From positions 1 through 64,000 of the forward strand of contig CAMFHE010000002.1 in assembly GCA_945952045.1 (NCBI GenBank): a DNA stretch of 64,000 nt, given 5' to 3'. The notes under the pieces are model-generated. The model was not told where the DNA came from. It searched no databases and saw only the letters and a list, made by a program, of their open reading frames with translations. The stretch's first letter is position 1. Each line of letters begins with the position of its first letter. The stretch comes from an uncultured Rhizobium sp. Its GTDB lineage: Bacteria; Pseudomonadota; Alphaproteobacteria; Rhizobiales; Rhizobiaceae. This document shows, one piece after another, positions 1 through 9,660 of this stretch. The position numbers and the translations under genes were made by a program.

Positions 1-35
1 GAGGCTCATAAGTCATACTTCATGAAGGATCACTT

Positions 36-86
36 TTCAGGGGGCAGACCAGCGGCCTGATTCACCACTCGGACAGGGGCGTTTAA
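36..86 (+). mobile_element. IS3-family transposase (OrfB) fragment
   Basis: Plus-strand translation ...GQTSGLIHHSDRGV* carries the HSDRG block of IS3-type DDE transposases, then TAA at 84-86; no longer ORF. Confidence 0.6.
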
Positions 87-542
87 GGCGGGATTTAAAC
101 GGTCGTCGCAACACTCCAATCATGGAGGTGTTCATGGGACGACCGTTTGAACCCGCCGATGGCCCCCGCACCGCGTTGGCGGCACTTCTCCACAGCTGGT
201 CGTCGCAAAGCCCATCGTAATCCGCGATGGCCAAGCGCCGCTAAATTGATGAGATCGTAACGGGTAGCAGCAAAGAGCAAGCTTCAACCTCGAAAACGGA
301 AAGGATGTCGCCGTCAGCGCCGCTGCCTGTCTCCATTTCAACACCGTGCTGGACCCCAAAAGCGATGCCGCCCACGAGACCGCCTCCACGTGACGTACTG
401 TAGAGAAAAAGCGGCTTGCGCTATTTTCACTAAGGAGAGACCTCCGGGGACCATTCCGACCATCGACTTGAATGCGTCCCCCGGCCGTGGGCTGACGACC
501 GGGAGGCGAGTGTCGATCAAAAGAACCGCAAGCCCGGCTCTA

Positions 543-1898
543 TCAGGTGTACCAAATGCCGTTCGCGGTAGCGGCGGTCGTGCCGGTGATGTTTTCAGCG
601 CTTTCGGAGAAGTTCGCGAGGATCACTTCTTTCGTAACGCCATTGTTCATCTGCCCTTCCCAGTAGGCCATGCCTGCAGCTTCGCCGTCGCGATGCAAAA
701 CATTCTGGTAGAGCTTGCCAATATAGCCGACATTGGTGTTGATGCCAGTATAGAGATTACTGAACTCCGCCGACGAGACGAAGCCAGCCGCGATATTCCG
801 CAGGTTGCTACCTGCATCCATCGCTTTAACCCAAAAAGACAAACCGGCTGCGTCGGGCGTCCTGTTGAAGGCCGCCTGATAGATGCGATAGGCTTGCCCG
901 GCATTGCCGTCGATATCGAAGGCCAGCGTCGCGTCCTTGAATCCCACGCGTTCGACGCCGATCAGTGTCTGTGTGTCTGCACCCAGCGAAAGCGACGCGA
1001 AGGCATTGGCTTTGTCATACTGGACGCTGCTGACGGCCGAGCGGGAGACGTCTTCGCTTACGAAATCGAAGCCCGTGCCGGCATTGATCTGGATCGATCC
1101 GCCCCTCACGAGGATCGTGTCGTCTCCGGCGAAAGTGACGATCGCATCTTTGCCGCCGCCGCTATCGATCACGTCATTGCCACGGCTGCCCTTGATATAT
1201 TCGCCGGCGGCCGTACCGGTCTGGCGCAGGGTATCTGTATTGGCGTCATAGCTCCAGGCGAAGGGATAGGCGGCGTCAGCAGCCTGCGTGCCATAGAGCG
1301 CATGAACCGCATCGAGGTCCAGCGTGCCAAGCGTCGGCAGGTAGTCTTTATAGGTCATGACCGTGAAGGCGCCATTGTCCTTCGTCGGGTTCAGCGTGAT
1401 GTTTGGGTCGGTATCGAACGGATGCTTGAGGCCGAGCGCGTGACCGACTTCGTGCAAGGTCACATGCATGAACTGGTCGTTGGTCATATTCACCGTATTG
1501 GCCGCATAACGCACAACGCCGGCGCCCAAATCATTCGTGCCGCCGAAAACGGCAAGACTGCCGTCGGCCTGAACGAAGGCGCCGCTGCTCGGCAGCCCGG
1601 CATCGGCGGCGGTCGTCGGGTCGTTCAGCTTGTAGACGCCGAAATTCAGATCGCCTTCCGCCTTCTTCGTCTCGATGAAGATAATGCCGCTATTGTCACC
1701 CCAGGTCTTGAGCGCCGTGCGGACGAGATCCTGATGCGCGCCATCGAGTGGGCCGACGAAAGGCGTCGTCGCGGCGTCCCTGTTGCCCGTGGCACCGGTC
1801 GTTGCAAAAGAATATGTCAAGATCACAGGACGTTGCTGGAACGTCGGCGTCCAGTAAAAGCCCGATAAAAGCGCAGTATAGTCGTCAACGACGGCCAT
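543..1898 (-). CDS. M10 serralysin-like metalloprotease with weak RTX-like segment and C-terminal DUF4214-like region
   Basis: HEVGHALGLKHP zinc motif, VMTYKDY Met-turn, GSRGNDVIDSGGGKD RTX-like stretch, repeated YQAAFNRTPDAAGLSFW / YQNVLHRDGEAAGMAYW units. Confidence 0.85.
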   Translation of the reverse strand: MAVVDDYTALLSGFYWTPTFQQRPVILTYSFATTGATGNRDAATTPFVGPLDGAHQDLVRTALKTWGDNSGIIFIETKKAEGDLNFGVYKLNDPTTAADAGLPSSGAFVQADGSLAVFGGTNDLGAGVVRYAANTVNMTNDQFMHVTLHEVGHALGLKHPFDTDPNITLNPTKDNGAFTVMTYKDYLPTLGTLDLDAVHALYGTQAADAAYPFAWSYDANTDTLRQTGTAAGEYIKGSRGNDVIDSGGGKDAIVTFAGDDTILVRGGSIQINAGTGFDFVSEDVSRSAVSSVQYDKANAFASLSLGADTQTLIGVERVGFKDATLAFDIDGNAGQAYRIYQAAFNRTPDAAGLSFWVKAMDAGSNLRNIAAGFVSSAEFSNLYTGINTNVGYIGKLYQNVLHRDGEAAGMAYWEGQMNNGVTKEVILANFSESAENITGTTAATANGIWYT

Positions 1899-2055
1899 TA
1901 TTTCCCCCTAAATTATTAGAAATCACCCCATGCGCCCTGCCTAAATGACACATGTCAAAGACGCTGTCGAGGGTCACAGAAGTTGTTAGGCAACCTGATT
2001 TCACTCAAATATAATTTTTTTTGGGCGCCTTAACCGCAATGTAAAATCGGGTGGA

Positions 2056-2630
2056 TTAATTAAGTTCATGCGAATAGACCTGATTTTCGCAGACGCCCTC
2101 GGGGTATATTTTCTGCTGTATCTCGAACTCGACGCGCGACAGTATTGCGTTTTTGACGCGCTTGCGTTCCGGGTTGTTGCCTCGATGTAGTCGAACACGC
2201 CTGGTGAGCTTCATCGCGCGAAAGGTAGACTCTGCGAAATATCCTCTCTCTCGCTTTAGAAGGTCGAAGAAGCTTTCGGCCATTGCACTATCATGGCTAT
2301 TGCCGCATCGGGTCAGACGCGCAACCCGGTTCAGATGGCGCATTTCGCCCTGGCCGAGCAGATCCGTCATGCGGCTTTCGATATCCATAGACCTTGCCGC
2401 TCTCTTCCCACGTCCTCAGGAGCAACGCGTTCTGTCGCTTGGCCCCGGTGGCTCGCCTGCTCGTCGGGTTCTTCAACCAAGCGTAAAACCAACTCGGGTG
2501 AACCAGCAGGAGGCGGCACATCATCCGGACCGAAAACTGCAGGCTTTTCAGGGCAATAAGCGCATACTTCACTTTGCATCCCTGGCGAAATACACGGCCG
2601 CTTCCTGAGAAACAAAGTCTCCAGCCGTCA
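2056..2630 (-). pseudogene. IS3-family OrfA/OrfB remnant, frameshifted
   Basis: QEAAVYFARDAK* (OrfA end), KYALIALKSLQFSVRMMCRLLLVHPSWFYAWLKNPTSRR and GNSHDSAMAESFFDLLKRERGYF in different minus frames. Confidence 0.8.
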
Positions 2631-2872
2631 TGAGTGCCAGCTCGTATCCCATAGACCGGGCGGGTCGCTGGAGATTTGCAATGACGCGACCTCGGTGCCG
2701 TTCATCGTAGGCCGCAGCCCTTGGGTCCCGATAACCATCCCCAAATCGTAACGCATTGTCGAAAAGGAATGCAATCTTCCTCGCGGTCGCTGCCTTCTGC
2801 TTACCGGTACGCCTTGCCAGCCTTCGATAGAACGCCCCGAGAGCGATGTCACTCCGCCCGATCGAGGTCGCA

Positions 2873-3164
2873 GCCAGCCATGCACGATCCGCTCGATGAC
2901 GGACCGGCGGACATGCGAAAAGCGTGCAAGCTTTCGAAGTTTGGCCCGCCGTTCACACGCCATGTCATGCCCCGTCATGCAATGTTAGCCGCTGAGCTCC
3001 GGCCCTTCCTTGTCGATACAGACGTTGCGCCGGACCCTGCGAAAAATCGTCGAGAGATGGCGCCTAAGCTTCTCGGCGATGATGTCGACACTCAGGCCAG
3101 CCTCATGCCAACGGGCGATTCTGCAACGTTCGTTCAAGTCTAGATGGGAGCAGGTGCGTTTCAT
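2873..3164 (-). pseudogene. IS30-family transposase N-terminal remnant
   Basis: MKRTCSHLDLNERCRIARWHEAGLSVDIIAEKLRRHLSTIFRRVRRNVCIDKEGPELSG*HCMTGHDMACERRAKLRKLARFSHVRRSVIERIVHGW; in-frame TAA at 2985-2987. Confidence 0.75.
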
Positions 3165-3467
3165 AGAGGTGTCCTTGCGATAGATAACCCATTGGCATCA
3201 TTCGCAAGTCGCACTTCACCCTTGAACCCACCCAGCTACAATATCGTATTGCATGCTTTATTATGGAACCACCCGATAATCCAGGGCCGCTGACTAAATC
3301 GGTAACCGTTGCCCTGAAGAGCCGCGATCCCGGCTCTGTAAACCCGGAAATAGCGGACCACCGTATTGCAATCGCCTAAATCACCTGAGGTAAAATGACG
3401 AAGCGCTTGATGCTGGCTGCAGGCTCGCGCCAAACGACTCTACGATATCACTCCTCGCCCTGAAACG

Positions 3468-3600
3468 CGCTATGACCGCCGGCCGCGGGGCGTTCATCGT
3501 GCAGGGCCACCGTCAGCCTATGCCTCGCAGCCATCGCTGCGGCAGACACCCCGGCGGGCCCGCCTCCCACGACAAGAATATCGAAGACGTCAACCAAGCT
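3468..3600 (-). pseudogene. Truncated FAD/NAD(P)-dependent oxidoreductase (opine-oxidase subunit A-like)
   Basis: Minus translation LVDVFDILVVGGGPAGVSAAAMAARHRLTVALHDERPAAGGHSAFQGEE*: dinucleotide-binding GGGPAG motif, then stop. Confidence 0.6.
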
Positions 3601-3800
3601 CGTGGTCCTTCTGCCATAAGGTTGTCGCCGGATGAACTTGCCTGCGGATGCGCATGCCCTCGGTCACATTTCGCAGGCATCCCTGCCGGTTCGGCACGCC
3701 GTCGATTTCCACCAGACATTCGAAACATACGCCCATCATGCAAAATGGCGCCCTGCCCGCTCCCGACAGAGGTCCTCCCATGGGCTTTCGGCCCATCGGA
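3600..3800 (-). pseudogene. (2Fe-2S)-binding protein fragment (HcnA/opine-oxidase small-subunit type)
   Basis: APFCMMGVCFECLVEIDGVPNRQGCLRNVTEGMRIRRQ cysteine-rich motif; N-terminus appears missing. Confidence 0.6.
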
Positions 3801-4574
3801 TCAATGCAGGATCTGGCTGAGAAACAGCCTGGTGCGTTCGTGCTGCGGGTTGTCGAAGAATTCCGCCGGCGAATTCTGTTCGACGATCCGGCCCTGGTCC
3901 ATGAAGATGACGCGGTTGGCCACCTGGCGGGCAAAGCCCATTTCATGCGTCACGCACAACATGGTCATGCCTTCTTCGGCAAGGCCGACCATCGTCTCCA
4001 GGACTTCATTGATCATTTCGGGATCGAGGGCCGATGTCGGCTCGTCGAACAACATGATCTTGGGATTCATGCACAGCGAGCGGGCGATCGCCACGCGCTG
4101 CTGCTGGCCGCCGGAAAGCTGGCCGGGATATTTCTTCGCCTGATCGGGGATCTTGACGCGGGTCAGGAAGTGCATGGCGATTTCTTCCGCCTGCTTCTTC
4201 GGCATCTTGCGCACCCAGATCGGCGCCAGCGTACAGTTTTCAAGGATCGTCAGATGCGGAAAGAGATTGAAGTGCTGGAACACCATGCCGACCTCGCGAC
4301 GCACTTCGTCGATCTTCTTGAGGTCGTCGGTCAGTTCGACGCCATCGACAACGATCTTGCCCTTCTGGTGTTCCTCGAGCCGGTTGATGCAGCGGATCAT
4401 CGTCGACTTGCCCGAGCCCGAGGGGCCGGCAATGACGATGCGCTCGCCGCGCCTGACTTTCAGGTTAATGTCACGCAGCACGTGGAAATCGCCGTACCAC
4501 TTGTTCATGTCGGCGATCTCGACGGCCACGTCGGCGTCAGAGATATCAAGCCTGCTCTTTTGAGCGTCAGCCAT
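3801..4574 (-). CDS. Polar amino-acid ABC transporter ATP-binding protein
   Basis: GPSGSGKST Walker [16 protein letters not shown] signature, [10 protein letters not shown] Walker B; AapP/GlnQ-like. Confidence 0.93.
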   Translation of the reverse strand: MADAQKSRLDISDADVAVEIADMNKWYGDFHVLRDINLKVRRGERIVIAGPSGSGKSTMIRCINRLEEHQKGKIVVDGVELTDDLKKIDEVRREVGMVFQHFNLFPHLTILENCTLAPIWVRKMPKKQAEEIAMHFLTRVKIPDQAKKYPGQLSGGQQQRVAIARSLCMNPKIMLFDEPTSALDPEMINEVLETMVGLAEEGMTMLCVTHEMGFARQVANRVIFMDQGRIVEQNSPAEFFDNPQHERTRLFLSQILH

Positions 4575-4659
4575 CGTCTGTTCCCTTTTCGACAGGAGGC
4601 GGAGCCGGGCGCGCCCGTCTCCGCCTCGGCAAGTTTCCAACTGGCCGGAGATCACTCCC

Positions 4660-5010
4660 CTACGGCAGGGCAACCGTGAACTGGATCTCGACCCGGATGT
4701 CCGGCAGGCCAAGAACGGCCTGAACGGTCGCGCGCGCCGGTGGCTCATCCCTGTCGATCCATGCCGTCCACGCGCCGTTCATTGCGTCGAAATCCCCGAT
4801 ATCGCGCAACCAGATGGTTGCGCTGAGGACGAGCGAACGGCTGGAGCCGATCGCTTCGAGGAAAGCGTCAGCCTTCGCAAGGATCTGCTCGGTCTGGCCG
4901 ACCGTGTCCTGGCTTTTGTCGTCCGCCGTCAGCCCTGAAAACTAGGCGACCTTTTCGTGAACGACCACGCGGCTGAGGCGCTCGGTCTTTGCGATGCGCT
5001 TGATGGTCAA
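4660..5010 (-). pseudogene. RidA-family protein interrupted by an in-frame amber codon
   Basis: 117-codon frame (TTG start) LTIKRIAKTERLSRVVVHEKVA*FSGLTADDKSQDTVGQTEQILAKADAFLEAIG...[28 protein letters not shown] at 4942-4944. Confidence 0.75.
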
Positions 5011-6137
5011 GACCGTTCTCCCAAGCCGTTTTTGGCCGCCAGGAAGCGATCCGGGCGGAAATCCTGCAAGCTTTCGTGGGCATGCCCGCGAACGACTTCC
5101 TGCGCTACCGCCTTGCCGAGATGCGGAGCGATGGAGACGCCGCTGTGGGTGACAGCGACGTAATATCCTTCGACACCCGGCATCCAGCCGCTGCATGTCA
5201 GATTGTCGCTCGGGATCGGGCGAACGACCGTTCGAATGGATTCCATGTCGTCCGGCTGGACCGCCGGCAACACCCTGCGAACGGCGTCGAGCAGATGCCT
5301 GGCCTGCGCGCCGGCAGTCTCCAGAGGCTGCATTTCGGTGACGAGGGAGTCGGCCGAGATCTTGTGGATCATCAGGCGCCCCGCGCCATCGGGGCGCACG
5401 TCGAGATCGTCCATGTGGAATTGGCGGCGCAGCGTGGTCGCCAGCGGGAACGTGAAGCCAATAATGCCCATGTTCGAGGCCATGGGGATCGGGGGCACGC
5501 CATCCAGCACATGGGCCGCCCAGCTGCCGGTGCAATTGACGATGGCGTCGGCTTCATGGACAGCGCCGTCCACCGTCCTGACGGATTTTGCCACGCCGTT
5601 GCGCACATCCACGGACGTCACGGCCGCGTGGGACCGGATATCGGCGTTCCACTTCTCCTTGGCCGCCCGCAAAAGCCAGGCGGCGTAAAGCGCCGGCTGA
5701 ACCCAACCCTCTTCCGGATAATAGACCACAGGCGAATTCGCGATTGCCGCAGGGTCGATTTCCGGCTCGAGCTCGGCCACGCGCGCCTTGCCGATCCACT
5801 CGACGCCATAGCCCCAGTCGCGCATCTGCTCGGCATTTTCGAGCTGGGCTGGCCAATCGGCTTCATTCGAATACCATTCGATGCTGCCGGTCTGGTGAAA
5901 CCACGGCGCATGGCCGAATTCGCGGGCAAGATCCAGATGCGCCCGCATGCCGGCGACGTTAAGTGCGAAATAGGGCTGTGGGCGTTTGCCCGTCGCGTTC
6001 GTCCACGCAAAGCTGGTGGTCGACGCACCGCCCGCTATTCTGCCGGCCTCGAGCACGGTGACCTGAGCCCCGGCCCTGGCCGCCTCGTAGGCCACGGAAC
6101 TCCCAATGATCCCGGCCCCTATCACTACGACGCGCAT
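5007..6137 (-). CDS. FAD-dependent oxidoreductase (DAO/DadA-like)
   Basis: MRVVVIGAGIIGSSVAYEAARAGAQVTVLEAG N-terminus. Confidence 0.88.
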   Translation of the reverse strand: MRVVVIGAGIIGSSVAYEAARAGAQVTVLEAGRIAGGASTTSFAWTNATGKRPQPYFALNVAGMRAHLDLAREFGHAPWFHQTGSIEWYSNEADWPAQLENAEQMRDWGYGVEWIGKARVAELEPEIDPAAIANSPVVYYPEEGWVQPALYAAWLLRAAKEKWNADIRSHAAVTSVDVRNGVAKSVRTVDGAVHEADAIVNCTGSWAAHVLDGVPPIPMASNMGIIGFTFPLATTLRRQFHMDDLDVRPDGAGRLMIHKISADSLVTEMQPLETAGAQARHLLDAVRRVLPAVQPDDMESIRTVVRPIPSDNLTCSGWMPGVEGYYVAVTHSGVSIAPHLGKAVAQEVVRGHAHESLQDFRPDRFLAAKNGLGERS

Positions 6138-6260
6138 ATTCTTCTCCTGTTCACATCGGTTCGACCGGATCGACGCCTTCCCGAGGGAAGCCGGCACATG
6201 CGGTGATGCCTGTTTGTATGGGCGACGGAAGCAGCAAGGGTCAAACAACCGGAGGGGGCC

Positions 6261-6282
6261 GGTTTATAAGCAATAGTTATGA
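6261..6282. promoter_or_regulatory. Candidate operator, copy 1 (GGTTTATAAGCAATAGTTATGA)
   Basis: 18/22 identical to 7541-7562; between divergent DAO and ocd-fragment starts. Confidence 0.45.
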
Positions 6283-6421
6283 AGGGGACGCGCGCCTCCA
6301 ATCCATGGCTTCCTCATGAGAAACAGGCAGGAGCTCGCCCGCTGAAGTTATCAAGTTTGCGGAATTGGGCTCGCTCTTTGATGATATCTCTTGGCTCCTG
6401 CGCCATCATTTCGAGGCTGGA

Positions 6422-6619
6422 ATGTCATCATCACCGTCAAACAAGATCCTGGTCGTCGATGGACCGACCGCCGAGGCGCTCGTCAGCATCGAGGAAGGCA
6501 TAGACCTTGCCGAGGCTGCACTTCGCAGCACAGCCGACGGGACGGCGCGGCAGGACATCCGGCGCACCCTTGCGCTTCCCGGCATGGCGGGCACATGTCT
6601 TTCGGTCATGTACGGCTCG
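6422..6619 (+). pseudogene. Ornithine cyclodeaminase/mu-crystallin family, N-terminal fragment
   Basis: MSSSPSNKILVVDGPTAEALVSIEEGIDLAEAALRSTADGTARQDIRRTLALPGMAGTCLSVMYG, then homology stops. Confidence 0.6.
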
Positions 6620-7455
6620 GCGGCGCCGCCCTTCTCCGCCCGGCGCAGAAAGATCTCGTGGGCAGCGGCAACGACCGGATCGACCGCCGCCTGGTATAGA
6701 TCAGGACAAATCCCGATGGTGATGTCGGCAAGGTCGATATCGGGCATGTCCGGTTCGGGGACGCCACGCATGGCGTAATGAACGGCGCGGGCATCTGCGA
6801 TGCTGGAGGCAATCGGGCCGATCGTGTCGAAAGACGGCGCAGTCGGCAGCGTGCCGTCGGGGTCGATGGTCCCATAGGTGGGCTTGAAGCCGACCAGACC
6901 GGTCGCTGCGGCGACCGACCGATTGGACCCGCCGGTGTCCGTGCCGATCGCCGCGACGCAGAAACCGGCGGCGACTGCAGCCGCAGAACCGCTGCTCGTC
7001 CCACCGGTGCCCCGGCGCGGGTCGAGCGGGTTCACGACCATGCCATACCAGGGATTATCGTGATTGCCGGCCGTCAGCTCGTGCAGGTTGGCCTTGCCGA
7101 TGATGATGGCGCCGGCCGCCCGAAGGTTGGCGACGCAGGCCGCATCGCGCCCGGCAACTGTCGAGCCGAACAGGCGGGAGCCGCCGGTCGTCGGCCATCC
7201 CCTGACATCGATGACATCCTTGACCGCAATCGGCACGCCGTGCAGCGGACTAAGACGTTCGCCGCTGCGCAGCGCTGTCTCGGCTGCGCGGGCCGCTTCC
7301 AGCGCCTCATCCTCGGCAACATAGATCAGTGCCCGATTTTCCGCGTTTTGCTCGGCTATACGCTGCAGGCAGCCTTCGACCACCTTCACTGGCGACACAC
7401 CATCAGCGAAGCCGTCACGCATCTGGGCAATCGTCTGAGGAACGGTCTTGGCCAT
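6614..7455 (-). pseudogene. Amidase-signature family protein, C-terminally truncated
   Basis: GGTSSGSAAAVAAG and GTDTGGSNRSVAAATGLVGFKPTYG motifs; homology ends about residue 280 where the frame becomes antisense to the ocd fragment. Confidence 0.75.
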
Positions 7456-7540
7456 CAGGTCTGGTCGCTCTCGCGTCGCTGTTTCAACTACGAGAACGCT
7501 AACAGGTCGGCTCCGAGCTTCCTAATTCCTGCCGACGGTC

Positions 7541-7562
7541 GGTTAATTACCAATAGTTATAA
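7541..7562. promoter_or_regulatory. Candidate operator, copy 2 (GGTTAATTACCAATAGTTATAA)
   Basis: Near-identical to 6261-6282; upstream of the amidase start. Confidence 0.45.
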
Positions 7563-7640
7563 CTCAAACCGGAACGGCTGGCCGCCGCCAGACACGCGGC
7601 GCCGCCGGACAGGCGCCGACAATCGCGACACCTGAATTGA

Positions 7641-8498
7641 TCAACAGAGCGCGCGGAAACGCTCCACGATCACATCGAGAACCTCGCCGGGATCCCGCTT
7701 CCACCAATTCTGCGCCGAGAAAATCTCGACTTCGCAGGGGCCGGCATAGCCGGCGCCCTCGACACTCCCACGGATCGCCCGGAGATCGGCGACGCCGTCT
7801 CCCATCATGCCGCGATCAAGCAGCACGTCGCGCGTCTCGGCAAGCCAGTCGCAGAGGTGATAGCCGAAAATCCGCCCTGCCCCGGCACGCTGTAACTGGG
7901 CGTCGAGATCGCTGTCCCACCAGACGTGATAGACATCGACGGCGATGCCGAGGTTTGGCGCGCCGAGCGCATCGCAGATATCGACGGCATCCCGAACGGT
8001 CGTCAGGCAGGAACGGTTGCCGGCATAGAAGGGGTTCAGCGGCTCCAGCGCCAGCTTGACGCCGCGCTCTGCCGCGTAAGGCACGATCTCGCCGAGGCGC
8101 TCGGTGAGGATCTTCAGGCTCTCCTCCGTGCCTTTGGTGTCCGGATGCACGCCGCCGACCACGATGGTCAGCACCGCCGCGCCAAGGCCGGCGGCCATGT
8201 CGATGGCGGATTTGGCTCCGTCGATGGCCGCCTGCCGGTCCATGGCCTCAGCGCCGGTGAGGAACGGCGTTCGGCAGAGCCCGGCGACCGAAAGCCCGGC
8301 CGCCCGCGCCCGTTCGCCGATCGCGACCGCCCGTGAACCGATTTCCCGACGCCAGAAAACGATGGAGCCGAAGCCGCGCTCCGCGCAGGCATCGATCACC
8401 CGCTCCGGCGACCATCCCGCCCCATGGCCGTCGAGATTGTGCCCGAGGCTCGCCGTATTGAGGGCGAGCGCCGAATGGTCGTTGGTGAAATCGCGCAT
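7641..8498 (-). CDS. Sugar phosphate isomerase/epimerase (AP endonuclease 2-like TIM barrel)
   Basis: LALEPLNPFYAGNRSCLTT and HLCDWLAETRDVLLDRGMMGDG motifs. Confidence 0.8.
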   Translation of the reverse strand: MRDFTNDHSALALNTASLGHNLDGHGAGWSPERVIDACAERGFGSIVFWRREIGSRAVAIGERARAAGLSVAGLCRTPFLTGAEAMDRQAAIDGAKSAIDMAAGLGAAVLTIVVGGVHPDTKGTEESLKILTERLGEIVPYAAERGVKLALEPLNPFYAGNRSCLTTVRDAVDICDALGAPNLGIAVDVYHVWWDSDLDAQLQRAGAGRIFGYHLCDWLAETRDVLLDRGMMGDGVADLRAIRGSVEGAGYAGPCEVEIFSAQNWWKRDPGEVLDVIVERFRALC

Positions 8499-8502
8499 GC
8501 CC

Positions 8503-9651
8503 TCAGGCTCCGTAGAGCGCGAGCAGCGTCTTCATGCGCTGGACGGCAAGTGCCGGATCGCGCAGCAGGCCGCATTGGTCCGCCAGCCGGAAAACCTCGA
8601 CGAAATAGGGCAGCGGCCGCATGGCCTGCGCCCCGTTCAGCATGATGAAATGATCCTGAAAACCATTCAGCCAGGCGAGGAAGACGACGCCGGTCTTGTA
8701 ATATTGCGTCGGCGCGCGAAAAATCAGCCGGGCAAGCGGCACGGTCGGATCGAGCGTCGCGCGGAAACCGGCGGCATCGCCCGCGCCCAGCCGCTCCACG
8801 GCATAGGCCGCCGCCGGCGCCAGCGGATCGAAGATGCCGAGCAGCGCATGGGAAAAGCCCTGCGCATCACCTTCGATGAGTTCGGGATAGTTGAAGTCGT
8901 CGCCGGTATACATCTTCACGCCCGCCGGCAGCCGGCGGCGCATGACGATCTCCTTCTCCTTGTCGAGCAGCGAAATCTTGATGCCGTCGACCTTGGCCGC
9001 ATTCTCCTCGATGACGGCAAGCGCGGTGCGCATCGCCGGATCGAAATCGGCGCTGCCCCAATAGCCGCCAAGCTGCGGATCGAACATCTCGCCCAGCCAA
9101 TGCAGGATCACCGGTTCGTCGCAGGTTTTAAGTACATCCGAATAGACGCGGATGTAATCCTCCGGCCCCTTGGCGACGCGCACCAGCGCGCGCGAGGCCA
9201 TGAGGATGAGCCGGCCGCCGAGTTTCTGGATGGCGTCGGCCTGTTCCAGATAGGCGCGGCGCACCTCGTCGAGGCTGGCGACCGTCGTGGGATCGAGATG
9301 GTCGGTGCCGCAGCCATTGGCGACCAGCGCGTCGGGCAATTCTTCCCGCGTGCGGCGGATCAGTTCGAGGGCGCCGGGCCAATCGAGGCCCATGCCGCGC
9401 TGCGCCGTATCCATGGCCTCGGCGATGCCGAGCCCAAGGCCGGCGAGGTAGCGGCGGAACTCCATCGTCTTGCCCCAATCGACCGTGGCACGGCCGGAGG
9501 GATCGTTGGCGGTGAAGGGATCGGCAACCACATGGGCGGCGGAATAGACGACGCGGGCGGGATTTTTGCCGAGCGTCGCGGCGGCAATCGGCGTCCCCGT
9601 CAGGTGGTAATCGGAGCGGAGGCCATCGGTATCGGGAAGCGTTATCTTCAT
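8503..9651 (-). CDS. DUF993 family protein (dihydrodipicolinate synthase/aldolase-like)
   Basis: 382 aa; GMGLDWPGALELIRRTREELPDALVANGCGTDHLDP pattern recalled for DUF993. Confidence 0.7.
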   Translation of the reverse strand: MKITLPDTDGLRSDYHLTGTPIAAATLGKNPARVVYSAAHVVADPFTANDPSGRATVDWGKTMEFRRYLAGLGLGIAEAMDTAQRGMGLDWPGALELIRRTREELPDALVANGCGTDHLDPTTVASLDEVRRAYLEQADAIQKLGGRLILMASRALVRVAKGPEDYIRVYSDVLKTCDEPVILHWLGEMFDPQLGGYWGSADFDPAMRTALAVIEENAAKVDGIKISLLDKEKEIVMRRRLPAGVKMYTGDDFNYPELIEGDAQGFSHALLGIFDPLAPAAAYAVERLGAGDAAGFRATLDPTVPLARLIFRAPTQYYKTGVVFLAWLNGFQDHFIMLNGAQAMRPLPYFVEVFRLADQCGLLRDPALAVQRMKTLLALYGA

Positions 9652-9660
9652 GGGAAAACC

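Noticed and set aside
390-1868. 492-aa plus-strand ORF
   Set aside because: Antisense to the serralysin-like protease, whose zinc motif and RTX-like features are convincing.
3236-3433. 65-aa minus-strand ORF
   Set aside because: No recognisable family, no clear RBS; lies between IS debris and truncated genes.
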